Positions 14,917 through 24,472 of a stretch of 64,000 nt of DNA are shown here, one piece after another. Every line of letters begins with the position of its first letter. Within the stretch, counting starts at the first letter, position 1. Position numbers and translations under genes: made by a program. Below the pieces are notes generated by a model, which was not told the DNA's origin, ran no database searches, and worked only from the letters and a program-made list of their open reading frames with translations. Source of the stretch: Bacteroidales bacterium (GTDB taxonomy: Bacteria > Bacteroidota > Bacteroidia > Bacteroidales > UBA932); NCBI GenBank assembly GCA_017437125.1, contig JAFSBV010000003.1, forward strand, positions 1 to 64,000. The letters run 5' to 3'.

Positions 14917-15618
14917 TCATTCCAAAGTCCAGCCTTTATCGGTTGCAATGGCTTTCTGTTCCTCAGTCAATTTGGCAAAGTTGGTTGAGCCGATCTTGCA
15001 GGTCTTGTCTGTTACTCCGTCTGCGAGTGCGTTCAACAGTGACAGGAGACTATCGACAGTGAGCTTCGGGCATCCGTTCATATAGATGTCCACATTTATC
15101 GTTCCGGAAAACCGTACATAAGAGAGCAGTTTGCATGATGTGAAGGTTGTGTCGATCTGGGACTCGACATTACTGAAGTCCAGCGGATGGCTGATTGTGT
15201 GCAGGGAGGAACATCCATGAAACATCTCAGAGGCGGATTTGATTCCGGAGGTTATCAGCCCATCGATCTTCTGCAGTGAACTGCATCCGTAGAATACCCA
15301 CATCATATCCGTTACATTGTCGGTCTCGAGTTGTCGCACATGTGTTAGTGCAGTACAACCATAGCACATCTTGTACATTGAGGTGAAACTCCGGAATTCG
15401 AGATAAGCCGGAAGTTCTTTCAAAGTGTTGTTGCTCTTGAACAACTCATGGCCATTGCGTACCTCGGAGATCCCATCGTCAATGAATATGACCTTACTGA
15501 CAAGAGTGGTAAGAGAGTCTGTCTCTGTTATTGATGTGATTCCTTTGATCACAAGGTAGTCGTATAGCTGCTTCCTCTGTGCTTCGAGGGAGTTTATTAG
15601 TGCCGAGAAGTCTGCCAT
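14917..15618 (-). CDS. Tail protein with BspA-type (DUF285-like) leucine-rich repeats, putative receptor-binding
   Basis: A 233-aa protein, last in the tail operon. Repeats of the form MYKMCYGCTALTHV, MMWVFYGCSSLQKI and ASEMFHGCSSLHTI (about residues 80-150) match the BspA/DUF285 leucine-rich pattern F-x-G-C-x-x-L. The N-terminus is helical and probably docks on the preceding tail protein. BspA repeats in bacteria mediate surface adhesion, so at the tip of a tail they suggest a host-binding role; this is inference. The C-terminus (LTEEQKAIATDKGW) is also BspA-like. Confidence 0.65.
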   Translation of the reverse strand: MADFSALINSLEAQRKQLYDYLVIKGITSITETDSLTTLVSKVIFIDDGISEVRNGHELFKSNNTLKELPAYLEFRSFTSMYKMCYGCTALTHVRQLETDNVTDMMWVFYGCSSLQKIDGLITSGIKSASEMFHGCSSLHTISHPLDFSNVESQIDTTFTSCKLLSYVRFSGTINVDIYMNGCPKLTVDSLLSLLNALADGVTDKTCKIGSTNFAKLTEEQKAIATDKGWTLE

Positions 15619-15621
15619 ATC

Positions 15622-15810
15622 TTATCCGATTATCTGTTCGAGTGCATCAGCAAGGTCTCTCAGACCAAGTGATGATTCAAGGTTAGTTACAAGGTTCCCA
15701 TAGGTGATGGAGTATCCAGCACCGCTTCGATCCACTTCGATGAGATCGGTGTCCTTGAGTGATGTTATTGCACTCAAGTCAGAAATTGCGTATCCGGTAG
15801 TGTCTGCCAT
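15622..15810 (-). CDS. Small tail-operon protein
   Basis: A 62-aa protein lying 3 bases before the BspA-repeat gene and 12 bases after the large tail protein. Its N-terminus (YAISDLSAITSLKDTDLIEV) resembles the opening of the 717-aa tail protein (RIKDLASAEKQLDNFDEF), a motif seen at the start of Bacteroidetes phage tail-fibre proteins. It could be a small adaptor or a separated fibre N-terminus. Confidence 0.6.
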   Translation of the reverse strand: MADTTGYAISDLSAITSLKDTDLIEVDRSGAGYSITYGNLVTNLESSLGLRDLADALEQIIG

Positions 15811-15822
15811 GTTAATATAGTT

Positions 15823-17976
15823 TTAGAATGTTTCTCCGAGTGCATATGCAGCTGCGAGGTGACTCATGACCAGCCATGCACATTTGTCTCCGCTTTGCGA
15901 TGGAACTCCCAAGAACTGAACGATGCCACCATGAAACCACAGGCTCTTGAAAGGGATGAATCCATAACTGTTTGCCTGCAGCTCTGACATTATTCCACAG
16001 TATTCATCATTGCATACGACATATATTTCTGGGGAGGATTTAGTTCTGACAGGGTAATCGTACAGGTTTACTACACTTCCGATATAGTCAGCGGAGGTCG
16101 GGAGATTGACGGTTACCATGTATGCACCGCTGAAATATCCGTATGAGACTACAAGATTCAGATTCTTGTTGACGGTATATTCTCTTGTGCTCGAATTGAA
16201 AGTTGTTCCAGCTTCATCCAGATTCTTGAAGAGGACTCTCGTATAACCACCGAATACTCCGCTATTGAATTCCACATGGCCATCCTCATAGATCCTTGCA
16301 GCTGCTTTCTGGGCATTTGCAACTCCATCCGCTCCAGCAAAAAGCATCAGTTTTCCATGCACAGGATCCTTGGCATCCGGAAGTGTACATCCGGCCATCG
16401 CAGCTACGACCTTTGTGTCGCTCTCATCTTTGACTCCAACGAATCCGGAGAGAACTACTCCGCTCTGGCCATCGATGTCTGTGGTGGATTTGGCAAAGTT
16501 CTCTCGCAGGTATTCGAGGTCAGTCTGTCCTTGGTCAGCCTTGAGTGCCTCCTTCATTTTCTCCTGCAGCATAGTCTCTACTTTTGCTCTGGCAGCATAG
16601 TAGGCATCAATGTCTTCGAAGTCATCTTCAATGAAAATATATTCCGGACTGGCTGCGGTATATTTCTGCAAGGCAGCGACCGCAAGATTATAAGCAGCGA
16701 TATATTCTCTCCAATTCTCATCAGTGAGGTTGACGCTACGCACCACTCCGTTTACAACTCTTGACATGCCATTGACAGCACGAGTGCCACTCTTGAGCAG
16801 ATACATGGATGCTTGATCCAGCAGATGATTATATTCGGCATGTATGTCCGATAGTCTTTCCTTAAGATAGGTCTTTTCCACCGGAGATACATATTCATCC
16901 GAGTTGATCATGTCAAGGGTGTCTCTTGCTTCCTGCAGGTCTTCCAATAGTTCATCCAGATCCGTTCCCTCCGTAGGGTCAGTGGGATCAATTCGTCCGA
17001 TTCGAAGAATGCCGTCTTTGAAGGATAGACCGCATCCGGTCGTCCGGTCGTAGAGTTGTGCCTCTCCCGTAGTGGAGTTAAACCAGCTGTCTCCCATGAG
17101 GTCGCTAATGAATCCCTGCAGATAGATGTTCTTCAGATATGCTGAGTATCCCTCCATATTCAGACCATGCACATACAGGTTGGAGAGATCACCGAACTGG
17201 GCTGCGATATTTTCAAGAGATATCTCCCAATCAGTCATCCCTACCAGATACCTCTGGTATGTTCTGGTTTCATATCGAGAGGTCTGACGGGAGATATCTG
17301 TAGGATTGGCATAAGCCACTATGTTCATGGCTGGTTGTGGGTGGAATTCATATCCCGCTCGCAACTCGTACTTCCATTCTCCGTAAGTGCTTGTGTTGAG
17401 GCATTCCACCAGCTTGAAATATACGGTCGTGAATCCGGCATGAGTAATGTTTCCTTTGCTGTCATCGGAGTCCACTGTCTGCTGGATGTAATTGTTGACC
17501 GCCACGTTATAGAAGATGCCCTTGCACAGATCGTCCTTCCTCATTGAAGATATCTCTCCGGACTCCAGCTTCATTATGAGAATACAATTCTCGGTATCAA
17601 CAGATTCGATTATGCCAGCTCCTGCAGCAGACCACTTGTCTCCAACAACAGTCTCAATGCGGTTATATCTGAATTCCGGAACTTCGAGGAATTCTTCGAC
17701 AGCCAGATTCCGGAGCCTTGTATTTCCGAGTACAGCAAAGTCTCCGGAGACAGATCCTCCGGATTTGTTGAACTTCTTGTCAAGAGCATCCTGCAATCCG
17801 GACACCTCCGAAATGGGGTGCGTATGCTTCGAAGGGGTTATCTTCTCTCGCAGCTGTTTGCCGGACAACTTCATGGATGCATCCACGTCCGGCACATCAG
17901 CGATGAATTCAAACTCATCGAAGTTATCCAATTGCTTTTCTGCAGAAGCGAGATCTTTAATTCTTACATCAGCCAT
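15823..17976 (-). CDS. Large tail fibre/tip protein (717 aa)
   Basis: It begins with a docking-like segment (RIKDLASAEKQLDNFDEFEF) and HTHPISEVSGLQDALDKKFN, a repeat-type motif common in phage fibres. A long coiled-coil and beta-rich region follows (residues about 330-460, including DTLDMINSDEYVSPVEKTYL, seen in central tail proteins). The middle resembles Bacteroidetes tail-tip proteins with glycan-like modules. It is probably the main fibre/tip component to which the BspA-repeat protein attaches. It is preceded on the same strand by the tape measure and separated from it by a gene on the other strand. Confidence 0.65.
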   Translation of the reverse strand: MADVRIKDLASAEKQLDNFDEFEFIADVPDVDASMKLSGKQLREKITPSKHTHPISEVSGLQDALDKKFNKSGGSVSGDFAVLGNTRLRNLAVEEFLEVPEFRYNRIETVVGDKWSAAGAGIIESVDTENCILIMKLESGEISSMRKDDLCKGIFYNVAVNNYIQQTVDSDDSKGNITHAGFTTVYFKLVECLNTSTYGEWKYELRAGYEFHPQPAMNIVAYANPTDISRQTSRYETRTYQRYLVGMTDWEISLENIAAQFGDLSNLYVHGLNMEGYSAYLKNIYLQGFISDLMGDSWFNSTTGEAQLYDRTTGCGLSFKDGILRIGRIDPTDPTEGTDLDELLEDLQEARDTLDMINSDEYVSPVEKTYLKERLSDIHAEYNHLLDQASMYLLKSGTRAVNGMSRVVNGVVRSVNLTDENWREYIAAYNLAVAALQKYTAASPEYIFIEDDFEDIDAYYAARAKVETMLQEKMKEALKADQGQTDLEYLRENFAKSTTDIDGQSGVVLSGFVGVKDESDTKVVAAMAGCTLPDAKDPVHGKLMLFAGADGVANAQKAAARIYEDGHVEFNSGVFGGYTRVLFKNLDEAGTTFNSSTREYTVNKNLNLVVSYGYFSGAYMVTVNLPTSADYIGSVVNLYDYPVRTKSSPEIYVVCNDEYCGIMSELQANSYGFIPFKSLWFHGGIVQFLGVPSQSGDKCAWLVMSHLAAAYALGETF

Positions 17977-18014
17977 ATTTTACAATAATTCATTGTAGGT
18001 CACTTGAGTTTTGT

Positions 18015-18022
18015 TAAATTTG
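18015..18022 (+). promoter_or_regulatory. Promoter -7 box of the 125-aa cargo gene
   Basis: TAAATTTG with TTG at 17993-17995 and a 19-base spacer, a good Bacteroidales promoter firing against the tail operon. Nearby TACAAT-AATTC-ATTGTA (17982-17997) is palindromic. Confidence 0.6.
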
Positions 18023-18045
18023 TAGGGAATAAAACGATAAGCCAT

Positions 18046-18423
18046 ATGAAAAATTTTCTCATCTTCCTCGCAGGTATGATAACAGGAGCTGCATTGCTCT
18101 TTGGCGTTGCCTATTTTTATAATAACTCATCATCATCAGATAATGGCATTACGATGTTCGAGCAGGAAGGTGATGCCATCAGCACAAATTCATTTAATGT
18201 CATTCAGGTAGTGAATGGTGGTGCGTTGGCGATGGAGTATACCTATGGTATCCCTACAGGTTTGGTGGTGTTATTCATAGATGAGGAAGGATATAGTTAC
18301 TATGATAGTCAGAACATAACAATACCAAAGGGCAAGTGTGCTCGCCAAATAGGTATATACAGATATGTTACCAAGGAGTCTGTGGAAAAGACAGTTCCTG
18401 TTGTTGCAATTAGAAATAAGTAG
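18046..18423 (+). CDS. Small membrane-anchored cargo protein on the opposite strand
   Basis: 125 aa from the ATG at 18046; its own promoter lies at 18015. An N-terminal membrane helix (LIFLAGMITGAALLFGVAYF) is followed by a soluble beta-rich domain exported outside the inner membrane. It is transcribed opposite to the flanking tail genes and has its own promoter, the pattern of a lysogenic-conversion gene (moron). No family is recognised. It could act in superinfection exclusion at the envelope, but nothing in the sequence proves it. Confidence 0.6.
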   Translation: MKNFLIFLAGMITGAALLFGVAYFYNNSSSSDNGITMFEQEGDAISTNSFNVIQVVNGGALAMEYTYGIPTGLVVLFIDEEGYSYYDSQNITIPKGKCARQIGIYRYVTKESVEKTVPVVAIRNK

Positions 18424-18434
18424 TTTTTCCACAA

Positions 18435-20708
18435 CTATCCTCCCATCACTGAGTTCTTGTAGTTTTCCTTGTTGAGTACATAAGCAAGGTCACGTCCCTT
18501 TGCGACCAGCTGTCCTCCGAGGGTTATGTTGATATTCTGCGAGGCTCCGGCAGCAGGCAGCATGGCCTGCAGCTTTGACAGTGGTGCAATGACCTCCGGA
18601 TCGACAGCAGCATTGGCGTTGTCTCCTACAAGAGCGAGTGTCTTTCCGTAAGCCAATCCTCCGGATGCGAGTGCCGGAACATTCTCTTGAGCATTCTTAT
18701 TTATCAGAGCCGTCATTACAGCTGCAGCAGCCACCATTGCTGCACCCACTCCTATAGCTGCCCACGGATTGGCGAGTACGGATTTGAGTGTTGATTTGAA
18801 TGCCACGATCATCACACCGAACTCAATGAGTTGTGCTCCGATATTCTTGAGGAAGTTGGCCAGCTGTGTGAGGATTGCTTTCATGAGCCCACCGAACCCG
18901 AGGTCTCCTGCAATGACCTGCCCAATGGCATCTGCAGCAGCCACGATGCTGTCAGCGAGGAACTGTGAGACGGATGCCTCAAACTTCTGCATTGTCGAAG
19001 CCATTGTGCTTTGCACATGTTCCAGAGCCTCGGAGAACTTCCATCCCTTTTCGGTGAGTGCTGCAGTATAATTCTCCACAATCTTGAACATATCGGCAAA
19101 GTTGGCCTGCATCATGGAATTAGTGTCATCTGCCCATCCATAGATGCCCTCACGCACAGAAGTGAATATCTCCTGCATCTGGACGGCATATTGATCCACC
19201 ACCTTACGGAGATTACCCATCTCGACAGTGAGTTTCGGAGCAGGGATCTCCAAGCTGATCGCAGGGAGAGAACTCGACAGTCTTTCTTTCGGCAGGAGAT
19301 CTTCCGGCTTTATGCTTTCGAGTCTTTTGAGTTCTTTCTGCAGTTTCTCAATCTCTACATTGCAGGCAGCAATGTCATCAACAGTGCTTTCCGGCAGGAG
19401 CTTCTTCTTTTCAAGGGCAGCGATCTGATTCTTGAGATCATTGATCAGTCCTCCTTGTTCTTGCGTCTGTCCGGATACACCCTTGAGTGCATCTTCCATC
19501 TGCTTGGAAATCTCGGCAGCCTCTCGCTCCGCTCTTGCCTTGTCATCGATCGCCTTCTTCGTTCTTCGGATCGCTTCCTGCAAGGCTTGTTCTTCCATCT
19601 GGAGCTGTCTCCTTCTGTCACCCTTGTTGAGTGCATATGTAACATTTGAGGCGACAGAACGAGTGCTTGACCAGAGTTCCTCGTTCTCGTTGACTGCTTG
19701 GAGTCTTCGATTCTCCTTGAGTCGTGATTCAAGTGTTCGCAGAGATAATCCTTCGAACTCGTTGGTCATGCTTTCCAACAACTCATCCTGCTTGTTCTTG
19801 GCATAGACGAATGCTGCTCCGAGAGCGAGTATGGCTGTAACCACAAGACCGACAGGTGACAACAGTGCTGTGAATCCGGATGCCATCATCGGAAGTGTCT
19901 TGATAACGCCTCCAATGGCAAGTGACAGAGGGGCTATTGAAGCAGCCACTCCACCGATGGTCACAATCACTTTCTTTGTCAGAGGACTCATGGATTGCAA
20001 AGCTGCCACAACCTTTGAGAGAGCCTTTGCAAGAGTGTTTACGGCAGGAATCATCACAGCACCGATTTGTTCGGTGAAGTCGCCCCATGCGTTTTTAAGT
20101 TGTTTTACAGCACCGAGCCCTTCCTTTGCAGCAGTCTCTGCAAATCCTTTGTAGTTTTGAAGGATGAAGTCCACCGCCTCTCCGTTCTTGAGCTGCTCGG
20201 TAGTGAACTCCTTTAACTTCGGTATGCTTTCTCCCAGCTCTCCGGTCAGTCCTCCGAATGTCTTTGCAAGATTCTTGACTGCACTTTCAAGCGTCATTCC
20301 GGTAGCTGCAGATAGCTGTGCCGATGCTTCAATGACCTTTCCGATCTGTTCTTCAGTCATGCCGAGAGAGGCGAGATATGCCTGCTGCCCGATTATGACT
20401 TCATCTCCGAGAACTGATCGTGACTGCAGTTCAGAAGCCTGCGTCAAGAGCCTCTGCTGGATATCCGATCTGCCCTTTAGGGCATTAAGCAGTCTGGATT
20501 CAGCCTGCTGCTGTACATCGGCATTCTTCAATGACACAGCACCGAGAGCTACCAGAGGTGCGGTCAGTCTCATGGAGAGAGTCTTGCCCACATTGGTGAG
20601 CTTCTTCTCCAACCCAGCGAGACCTTTCTCCACCTCCTTGGCTTTCTGCTGGAACTCATACGAGTCAGCACCGATCTTTATCAGCAGATCTGCAATTCTT
20701 CTGGACAT
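18435..20708 (-). CDS. Tail tape measure protein
   Basis: A 757-aa protein with the classic layout: an N-terminal ADLLIKIGADSYEFQQKAKEV segment, long amphipathic helices, a hydrophobic core (VIVTIGGVAASIAPLSLAIG onward and VTAILALGAAFV), coiled coils around 390-470, and a C-terminal hydrophobic region. It sets tail length; at about 0.15 nm per residue the tail would be roughly 110 nm, suggesting a siphovirus. It lies about 10 kb away from the G/GT chaperones instead of next to them. Confidence 0.85.
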   Translation of the reverse strand: MSRRIADLLIKIGADSYEFQQKAKEVEKGLAGLEKKLTNVGKTLSMRLTAPLVALGAVSLKNADVQQQAESRLLNALKGRSDIQQRLLTQASELQSRSVLGDEVIIGQQAYLASLGMTEEQIGKVIEASAQLSAATGMTLESAVKNLAKTFGGLTGELGESIPKLKEFTTEQLKNGEAVDFILQNYKGFAETAAKEGLGAVKQLKNAWGDFTEQIGAVMIPAVNTLAKALSKVVAALQSMSPLTKKVIVTIGGVAASIAPLSLAIGGVIKTLPMMASGFTALLSPVGLVVTAILALGAAFVYAKNKQDELLESMTNEFEGLSLRTLESRLKENRRLQAVNENEELWSSTRSVASNVTYALNKGDRRRQLQMEEQALQEAIRRTKKAIDDKARAEREAAEISKQMEDALKGVSGQTQEQGGLINDLKNQIAALEKKKLLPESTVDDIAACNVEIEKLQKELKRLESIKPEDLLPKERLSSSLPAISLEIPAPKLTVEMGNLRKVVDQYAVQMQEIFTSVREGIYGWADDTNSMMQANFADMFKIVENYTAALTEKGWKFSEALEHVQSTMASTMQKFEASVSQFLADSIVAAADAIGQVIAGDLGFGGLMKAILTQLANFLKNIGAQLIEFGVMIVAFKSTLKSVLANPWAAIGVGAAMVAAAAVMTALINKNAQENVPALASGGLAYGKTLALVGDNANAAVDPEVIAPLSKLQAMLPAAGASQNINITLGGQLVAKGRDLAYVLNKENYKNSVMGG

Positions 20709-20714
20709 GATTCA

Positions 20715-21146
20715 TTAAGGTTTATGTTTCTGGAACAGCTCCCATCCGGCTATTACATCAGTGATGACGGCAGGAGTTCCATTTTCGACTTTTGACATTG
20801 CACTTACAATGAGGATCATTGTCTCCCGATCTTCGAATGGCACGATGTCGTCCGGAGACAGATCAACGGCAGCTGCGACTGTACAGATATAACTTTCCGT
20901 ACTGTTCTCCACAGGGGGAGCATATCGGCTTATGATCTGCCGGATGGTCTTGAGTCCTCTTTTGTGGTAGTAATGGTGCAGCAGGACAAATACCGCCCGA
21001 TATCCCCAATCCATAGATTCGAACTGCTTGAACGCTCTGTCTTGAGACGGGACGATCTCTCCAAGGTACTTTGTCTTGGATATCCGGATATTGCATGGAT
21101 TGCAGTTCCGCAGCCCTCGTGGGAGTAGTTTAGTGGCGTTTGTCAT
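20715..21146 (-). CDS. Lysozyme-like peptidoglycan hydrolase (endolysin candidate)
   Basis: A 143-aa protein opening with LPRGLRNCNPCNIRIS and continuing with a G-Y-R-A-x-F-x-L-L-x-x-Y pattern and ISRYAPPVENSTESYI, the conserved core of P5-like/virion lysozyme-type proteins in Bacteroidetes phages. No signal peptide is seen, so it needs a holin or acts from the virion. It overlaps by 17 bases the TM/coiled-coil gene upstream, and the two form a plausible lysis cassette directly before the tape measure. Confidence 0.7.
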   Translation of the reverse strand: MTNATKLLPRGLRNCNPCNIRISKTKYLGEIVPSQDRAFKQFESMDWGYRAVFVLLHHYYHKRGLKTIRQIISRYAPPVENSTESYICTVAAAVDLSPDDIVPFEDRETMILIVSAMSKVENGTPAVITDVIAGWELFQKHKP

Positions 21147-21498
21147 GACTCTTGTCTTTTTTCTGGTTTAGTTCCTTCTGAAGCAGCAGTACGGGACATT
21201 CCTCCGGAGGAGTCTTGCATTTATATGCCTGCCGGATAATCCGTCTGCCTTGATTGATCTCGACATCCTTGTGCTCTATGATTATCTCCAGCTTGTCGAC
21301 TTTGGCTTCGAGTTTCTCGACCCTGCCGTCCAGACGGGTGATCTGTTCGGACTGAATGGCGACCACCTGCTCGGTGTTCTTGATCTCCGCAGAGTCCGCT
21401 TCTGCTGCTTCCTTGCGTTTCTTGCTTTTGAAGAATATGAGTGTGCCCAGCAGACCGCTGGCAAGGATGAAGTTTAGGATGATGCTGATTGTTTCCAT
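21130..21498 (-). CDS. Small protein with N-terminal membrane helix and coiled coil (holin or spanin-like)
   Basis: 122 aa. One membrane helix (about residues 4-22, IILNFILASGLLGTLIFF) is followed by a charged coiled coil (VEKLEAKVDKLEIIIEHKD). One membrane pass plus a coiled coil fits an inner-membrane spanin or a pinholin-like protein better than a canonical multi-pass holin. It is coupled with the lysozyme-like gene by a 17-base overlap. Confidence 0.6.
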   Translation of the reverse strand: METISIILNFILASGLLGTLIFFKSKKRKEAAEADSAEIKNTEQVVAIQSEQITRLDGRVEKLEAKVDKLEIIIEHKDVEINQGRRIIRQAYKCKTPPEECPVLLLQKELNQKKDKSHDKRH

Positions 21499-21501
21499 AG
21501 G

Positions 21502-24321
21502 TTATGATTGTTTGATGTATTTATAGATCGCTCCACCTCTGACGATATACAGGTCTCCATAGATGATGAACAGTCCATGAACATCCTCATCAGTCCTGTG
21601 GATGTTCTTTACATATGTTGTCGTTCCGGAGTGGATGTCATAGACTGCGACCTCTTCATAGTAACGTGCCACCATAGACAGGTTGTGGTCGCAAAGAGTG
21701 GCGTATTCTCCAAGCACATCCAGCTGTGTGAATTCCTCAATGGAAGTCCTTTCAAAGAGAAGGATCTTGTCATCGTAGGCATTGGCAATGAGGTAGTGGT
21801 CAGACACAGAGATCGTTTCCATTGACTCTCCCACGAGGTCGTGCCCTCCGATCCGGTAGAGTCTGGTATCGCATATGTGACTTTCACCGTTGGTGAGATT
21901 GATCACAATGGCATTCTCGCCTCTGCATACAGATTGGGCAGTTCCGTTGAGGGCAGCGTATGACTTACTGTCGTAGGTTGCAGTGCCCGTCCTGCTGTAG
22001 CTGCCGGAGGAGTTTATTTCTGGCCTTGTAAGATAGACATATGGGGCTGTATAGTTCGCTCCTACTCTGGCAGTCTTGTACAGAAGTACAAAGTATCCAT
22101 CCATGAATGTAGCCCAGCCATTATAGAGTCCCGTATCATAATCGTCTGTGGTGAGAGTTCTCTGGATTATTCCTCTGTGATCCATATACTGGAACGTGCC
22201 GTTCTGCTCCACGATGAATCCGTTGTCTGCCGAGAACAGATTGAAAGAGGAGGATGATGAAAACACTTCTCGGAGTGTTCTTGAGATGGAGTCAAAGAGG
22301 ATGATCCGGTTAGTTGTTGTCTGTATAAGAATGTAGTTCATGCACCGGATGACCTTCTTGACCGAGAAGTCGAATGTAGCTACGCATATGCAGTCGTCTC
22401 CAGCTGCAGGTGTGTCTGTCTCAAACAGCCGAGGCATTTCCACCAGCTCGCTGTTATATGTGTCGTCAAGGGCATTCAGTTCGATGGAATTAACGAGGTA
22501 TCCGGTCTTGGTAAATATCCCGTCCTTGATGACCGTATTCAGATCCACATGCAGTTTTGTGAAGATGTCTCCGGTTATCCTCCTGCTTGGGAGCTGCATG
22601 AATCGCAGAGCCTGCATGACCAGATGACCGATAAGTGTCTCATGGTCGCTGCGTCCTCTGGTGTGCCACAGCCTTGTCGGAGTTCCGTCAGTGTACAGGT
22701 AATACAGGGAGTACAGCAGGTGGTCGTTTGGAATGTCCGGAATGTCACTGATAGGAAGGCTGATACTCAGATCTGTATTGTTGGCAGCATTGATGAGAAT
22801 TTCCTCAGACAGTCCGTCCTCATACAGCTCTCCGGCATCAATCCGGAGAGTCATCTTGGAAAAGGTGACTCTCTGCATATATCCGGAAGTGACCCTTTGT
22901 CCTCGATTGATATAGCTGGTAACCTTTCCCTTGAGAGTCTGGACAATGTAAAAGTGCCAAGTGCCGTCACAGGGGATGCCATTGATATCTATCTTCATGG
23001 TCTGGGCATCTCCGGTCTTGACCTCGGTCACAAGGTTGGTCTCTGTGTCAGACCAATCTCCGGATTCAGTGAGGTAATATGTCTCTGAAGTGCCTACGAC
23101 CTTGATTCCATAATAGACACTTATTGCATAGTTCTGTGTCGGTCTGGAATATGATCCGGCAGTCCATGTCTGGTAGTAGGTTGAGATGTTGAATTCCCAA
23201 GTGAGTGCATAACTGCATCGCTTTACTGAGCATCCGGATGTGGAGAGGATAATGTTCATGTGATCGTCATCTCCGCTCATCTGGAGGTTTGGTATGTCGA
23301 GGTTGAATGCCAGCAGCTCATTAGTGTCATTCCATTTCGCTGGGTTGTAATATCCCATCTGGCCGATAAGATCTCCGAGTTCCTTGTTCTTGATATTTAC
23401 GGATATATGACGGAGAGCTGGAGCGATATCGAGGATGCTTTCTCCCAACACATTCAGATTGCCGTTCCACATCTCATCCATTACCTCTCTGGCCGAAGTC
23501 GTCACTATGAGTGAGTTCTGGTCGGCAGCGAGGAAAGTCTTGTCCTCATCGACTGTGACATATCCGCTCGGATACTCTCCTCCGATCTGGAAGAATGTGG
23601 ACGGGCGAGAGGTTTCATATAGGGCGACGGCTCTGCGGATGTGTAGTGCTCCATTGGATTGAAATATCTGTGCAGCAAAGGGAAGCAGACAGAGTTCGAG
23701 TACATCTCTGTAGGTGGGATTCTCGTACACAAAGTATAGGCGTTCAAGGTCAATGCAGGTCTGTTTGAGTGGCGAGGTGGTCTCGTTCATTCCTTCCGCA
23801 AAGATGTCAAGCCAATCGGAAACGGTCATGTCCAACTCCAGCAAGTCTATGCACTTTGATAGCAGTTCCCAGAGGGTTTTTCTGCCTTTTGTGCCGATAT
23901 TCATGAGGTCTTTGAATATGTATCCGGACAGCAGGTTAAATCCGTCCACAGCCTTGATTGTGACCTCATATGGCGGAGCAGTAAAGGATTCTGAATAGAG
24001 GTCAGCGGTGATAAATCCTCTCCAATAGAGAACGCCTCCTCTGAATATGGACACTCTGAACTTTCGTGCGTCCGAGGTAAAGAGCGAAAGGTAGTGGAAG
24101 TTCTCGAAGCACATGATCTTTATGCTTGCTTCCGAAGCCTTGACGGGTGCGGTGAAGTCATCTCCACGCTTCTCCCAAGTGATCTGCAGAGGTGAGTTTC
24201 CGGCAAAGGTCATCATCTCGGATGATCCGGAGTATCCTCTTTCAGCAATCTCCACTCTCCAGATGATGTTCTTGTACTTGCTGCGTAACTCTGCATAATA
24301 TTTCAGACCGAATGTCGCCAT
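21502..24321 (-). CDS. Large baseplate/tail-tip hub protein (939 aa)
   Basis: It begins FGLKYYAELRSKYKNIIWRV and carries beta-rich modules throughout, with a C-terminal part of repeated strand motifs of roughly 40 residues (YFVLLYKTA, YLIANAYDDKILLF, GLFIIYGDLYIVRGG) that looks like a propeller. Proteins with this opening are common as tail-tip components of Bacteroidetes siphoviruses. It is the first gene of a minus-strand tail operon. A 33-bp operator-like repeat lies 36 bases before its start, the same distance as the second copy before the portal gene. Confidence 0.6.
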   Translation of the reverse strand: MATFGLKYYAELRSKYKNIIWRVEIAERGYSGSSEMMTFAGNSPLQITWEKRGDDFTAPVKASEASIKIMCFENFHYLSLFTSDARKFRVSIFRGGVLYWRGFITADLYSESFTAPPYEVTIKAVDGFNLLSGYIFKDLMNIGTKGRKTLWELLSKCIDLLELDMTVSDWLDIFAEGMNETTSPLKQTCIDLERLYFVYENPTYRDVLELCLLPFAAQIFQSNGALHIRRAVALYETSRPSTFFQIGGEYPSGYVTVDEDKTFLAADQNSLIVTTSAREVMDEMWNGNLNVLGESILDIAPALRHISVNIKNKELGDLIGQMGYYNPAKWNDTNELLAFNLDIPNLQMSGDDDHMNIILSTSGCSVKRCSYALTWEFNISTYYQTWTAGSYSRPTQNYAISVYYGIKVVGTSETYYLTESGDWSDTETNLVTEVKTGDAQTMKIDINGIPCDGTWHFYIVQTLKGKVTSYINRGQRVTSGYMQRVTFSKMTLRIDAGELYEDGLSEEILINAANNTDLSISLPISDIPDIPNDHLLYSLYYLYTDGTPTRLWHTRGRSDHETLIGHLVMQALRFMQLPSRRITGDIFTKLHVDLNTVIKDGIFTKTGYLVNSIELNALDDTYNSELVEMPRLFETDTPAAGDDCICVATFDFSVKKVIRCMNYILIQTTTNRIILFDSISRTLREVFSSSSSFNLFSADNGFIVEQNGTFQYMDHRGIIQRTLTTDDYDTGLYNGWATFMDGYFVLLYKTARVGANYTAPYVYLTRPEINSSGSYSRTGTATYDSKSYAALNGTAQSVCRGENAIVINLTNGESHICDTRLYRIGGHDLVGESMETISVSDHYLIANAYDDKILLFERTSIEEFTQLDVLGEYATLCDHNLSMVARYYEEVAVYDIHSGTTTYVKNIHRTDEDVHGLFIIYGDLYIVRGGAIYKYIKQS

Positions 24322-24357
24322 TTCATTTCCTTTGCGGTAAAGGTATAGTTGCGGTCT

Positions 24358-24390
24358 GGATTCAGTTGTAAACAGGGTTTACAGTCTGGA
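24358..24390 (-). promoter_or_regulatory. Operator-like repeat upstream of the tail operon
   Basis: On the plus strand GGATTC, two variable bases, TTGTAAAC, three variable bases, GTTTACAGTCTGGA. It matches 35936-35968 at all 28 fixed positions. GTAAAC/GTTTAC form a dyad, and the site ends 36 bases before the start codon of the 939-aa gene. It is a probable binding site for a phage late activator or repressor. Confidence 0.65.
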
Positions 24391-24412
24391 AATTCAACTA
24401 TGTGTTGAAAAA

Positions 24413-24443
24413 TTTGGAAAAGTTGGGGGGGGCAGTATATTTG
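24413..24443 (+). promoter_or_regulatory. Promoter with an 8-base G run in the spacer
   Basis: TTTG (24413-24416, hence TTTGG), a 19-base spacer containing eight consecutive G (24425-24432), then TATATTTG (24436-24443), 29 bases before the ATG. A closely related promoter precedes the next plus-strand gene with ten G. Slippage in the G run would change the spacer length and so expression. Confidence 0.75.
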
Positions 24444-24472
24444 CCCATTATTAACGACTTAAATCCAATCGT

